Shown here one piece after another: positions 6,535 through 7,364 of a stretch of 7,364 nucleotides of DNA. The stretch's first letter is position 1, and every line of letters starts with the position of its first letter. The notes under the pieces were generated by a model, which did no database searches, was not told the DNA's origin, and worked only from the letters and a program-made list of their open reading frames with translations. Source of the stretch: CAVUOA01 sp963742955 (GTDB lineage Bacteria; Bacteroidota; Ignavibacteria; Tepidaquicellales; OLB5); contig CAVUOA010000028.1 of assembly GCA_963742955.1 (NCBI GenBank), forward strand, positions 1-7,364, read 5' to 3'. The translations under genes were made by a program, and so were the position numbers.

Positions 6535-6852
6535 TTACGGTGCTTTTTTCTGTACCGGCTCGCTCCAGGGTCCCTGCCCGTTTGAACCGATTGCAGCTAC
6601 TCTGAACCAATATTTCCTTCCGCTTTTTAATTTTGAAATTGTGCAGCTTGATTTTGTTACGATATCTTCCTGCATCCACCTGGAAGGGTTTCCTGAATCA
6701 TGACTCTTCTGAATTACATATGTTCTTGCTCCCCGAACCGGCTCCCAGAGGAGATTAACTTCTCCGTCCAAATCTCCTGCAGCAGCAGCAAGAGAAATGA
6801 ATGAGTTTTTATTAGAGGGGCTGACAGTTCTTGATTTTTTATTTGTGTCCAT
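6535..6852 (-). CDS. Short fibronectin type III domain protein
   Basis: The 105-residue protein is essentially one FN3 domain (residues about 22-102) after a polar N-terminal tail. Conserved features are the core tryptophan Trp36 (NLLWEPVRGA), the tyrosine-corner pattern Leu75-Gly78-Tyr81 in LKSGRKYWFRV, and the GPWSEPV closing strand. No signal peptide, lipobox or membrane segment is present, so it looks cytoplasmic or exported by another route. The FN3 part resembles longer (about 200-residue) Bacteroidota proteins that, from memory, carry an extra helical N-terminal domain; this one lacks it. An in-frame stop lies nine codons above the ATG and a good promoter lies about 40 bases above it, so the gene is not simply a broken longer one. 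It is first in the unit with the globin and lipoprotein. It probably mediates protein contacts; the partner is unknown. No Shine-Dalgarno is seen. Confidence 0.85.
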   Translation of the reverse strand: MDTNKKSRTVSPSNKNSFISLAAAAGDLDGEVNLLWEPVRGARTYVIQKSHDSGNPSRWMQEDIVTKSSCTISKLKSGRKYWFRVAAIGSNGQGPWSEPVQKKAP

Positions 6853-6890
6853 TATGCTATTAATTTTATCTATGATTTATTGAGCCGATG

Positions 6891-6923
6891 CAAAGATACA
6901 ATTACAAACCTAAGCACAGCAAA
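6891..6923 (-). promoter_or_regulatory. Bacteroidota-type promoter of the FN3-globin-lipoprotein unit
   Basis: On the minus strand this reads TTTG (6920-6923), 21 bases, then TATCTTTG (6891-6898), a full match to the -33 TTTG / -7 TAnnTTTG pattern. The -7 element ends 38 bases before the FN3 ATG, implying a leader of about 30 bases. No other equally good promoter lies within the three-gene unit. Confidence 0.7.
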
Positions 6924-7040
6924 TAAATAAAAGGTTGTTTGTTTGGCGTGAATTTCTATCAAATGCAGCAAATATTAACTTTCAGCGTAAAAACAATTCA
7001 TTTTCGGAAGATTTCTTTGGAAGGGAATTTATGATTGTTG

Positions 7041-7079
7041 CAAAAACCTCAAAATGGAAAGTTTTTGAGGAATGTTTTG
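7041..7079. repeat. Imperfect hairpin in the divergent spacer
   Basis: CCTCAAAA (7047-7054) pairs perfectly with TTTTGAGG (7063-7070) over an 8-base loop. The stem may extend through CAAAA (7041-7045) and TTTTG (7075-7079) with an internal bulge. On the plus strand it would lie about 100 bases before the partial gene, in its possible leader or just above its promoter. Its role is unknown. Confidence 0.45.
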
Positions 7080-7181
7080 TGAAAAAAAAATATTTTCGTA
7101 ATAAAATTATTATTAATTTATCGAATTATTGGCTTTTTTAGCTGTTAAAATGTTTTAAATTAATAAAAAAAATAAGAAGAG

Positions 7182-7364
7182 ATGAATAAAAGCATATCCA
7201 TTGAACAACTTTGCAAATTTTCTACTAAAGAGGTAAAAGAGTTCGGTGATTTTGTGAACTCGCCTTTTTTTAACAAGAACCAAAGTGTAATCCGCCTATT
7301 TGAGTACCTTAGAAAACTGTACCCGGATTTTGACCAAGAAAAGCTGGATAAAGAATATGCGTAT
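7182..7364 (+). CDS. Conserved hypothetical protein, N-terminal 61 residues (cut by window edge)
   Basis: An open frame begins at ATG 7182 and is still open at the last base. The visible part begins MNKSISIEQLCKF and continues with charged, probably helical sequence containing EFGDFVNSPFFNKN and LFEYLRKLYPDF. This pattern (F..F..SP.FNKN, then a helix ending YPDF) resembles the start of a long, uncharacterised helical family I recall from Bacteroidota and relatives; the identification is from memory and not checked. There is no signal peptide. The bases before the ATG (AAGAAGAG) are purine-rich but not a proper Shine-Dalgarno. The gene is divergent from the FN3-globin unit and so has its own promoter. 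Function unknown. Confidence 0.75.
   Translation, partial: MNKSISIEQLCKFSTKEVKEFGDFVNSPFFNKNQSVIRLFEYLRKLYPDFDQEKLDKEYAY

Larger units (their letters stand above)
6853..7181. other. Divergent intergenic region (329 bases)
   Basis: This AT-rich spacer lies between the FN3 gene and the oppositely oriented partial gene. It holds the FN3-unit promoter near its left end and an imperfect hairpin in the middle (7041-7079). There is a possible weak plus-strand promoter: TATTTTCG at 7090-7097, one mismatch from TAnnTTTG, with TTTG 23 bases upstream. The open frame running through it on the plus strand has low-complexity, unconvincing sequence and no ribosome-binding site, and is not called. Confidence 0.6.

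Noticed and set aside
6935..7141. A 68-codon plus-strand open frame in the divergent spacer
   Set aside because: The product is Phe/Lys/Asn-rich low-complexity sequence, has no Shine-Dalgarno or motif, and spans the hairpin at 7041-7079.
1..7364. CRISPR array, tRNA/rRNA, insertion sequence, toxin-antitoxin or phage-defence system
   Set aside because: I saw no regularly spaced direct repeats, tRNA-like cloverleaf, transposase motif or paired small toxin genes on either strand.

Overview
This is a moderately AT-rich stretch with tightly packed genes. It probably comes from a chromosome of the Bacteroidota/Chlorobiota/Ignavibacteriota group. Three things support that placement: two good matches to the TTTG / TAnnTTTG promoter pattern of that group, exported proteins ending their leaders in -SQ or -SAQ, and the protein families present. 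The exact lineage cannot be fixed from this sequence alone. Seven complete genes lie on the minus strand, and one gene on the plus strand runs off the right edge.

Read in the direction of minus-strand transcription (right to left), there are three units. Unit A (6923 down to 5478) has a clear promoter and three genes separated by about 40 bases: a short fibronectin type III protein, a single-domain globin starting at TTG, and a small probable lipoprotein. It ends in a strong hairpin terminator. Unit B (5351 down to 1537) contains a WlbA/WbpB-type UDP-GlcNAcA 3-dehydrogenase, a cytoplasmic-looking S9 prolyl-oligopeptidase-family peptidase 26 bases further on, and, after 74 bases and a perfect Shine-Dalgarno sequence, a secreted probable outer-membrane beta-barrel protein. 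A strong terminator follows. Unit C (about 1378 down to 88) is a single gene for an exported trypsin-like serine protease fused to about five TPR repeats, with its own promoter. On the right, from 7182, a divergently oriented gene of a helical Bacteroidota-type hypothetical family begins.

The units do not form one obvious pathway. The dehydrogenase would feed synthesis of a diacetamido-uronic-acid sugar for surface polysaccharide, but its usual partner genes are absent here. The protease-TPR protein, barrel protein and lipoprotein are all envelope proteins.

I found no tRNA, rRNA, CRISPR array, transposase or phage gene, and no convincing new defence or mobile system. The most unusual structure is a perfect 15-bp palindrome (33-65) with a decayed relative at 1484-1515. 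The two bracket the protease-TPR gene and look like members of a dispersed palindromic repeat family.
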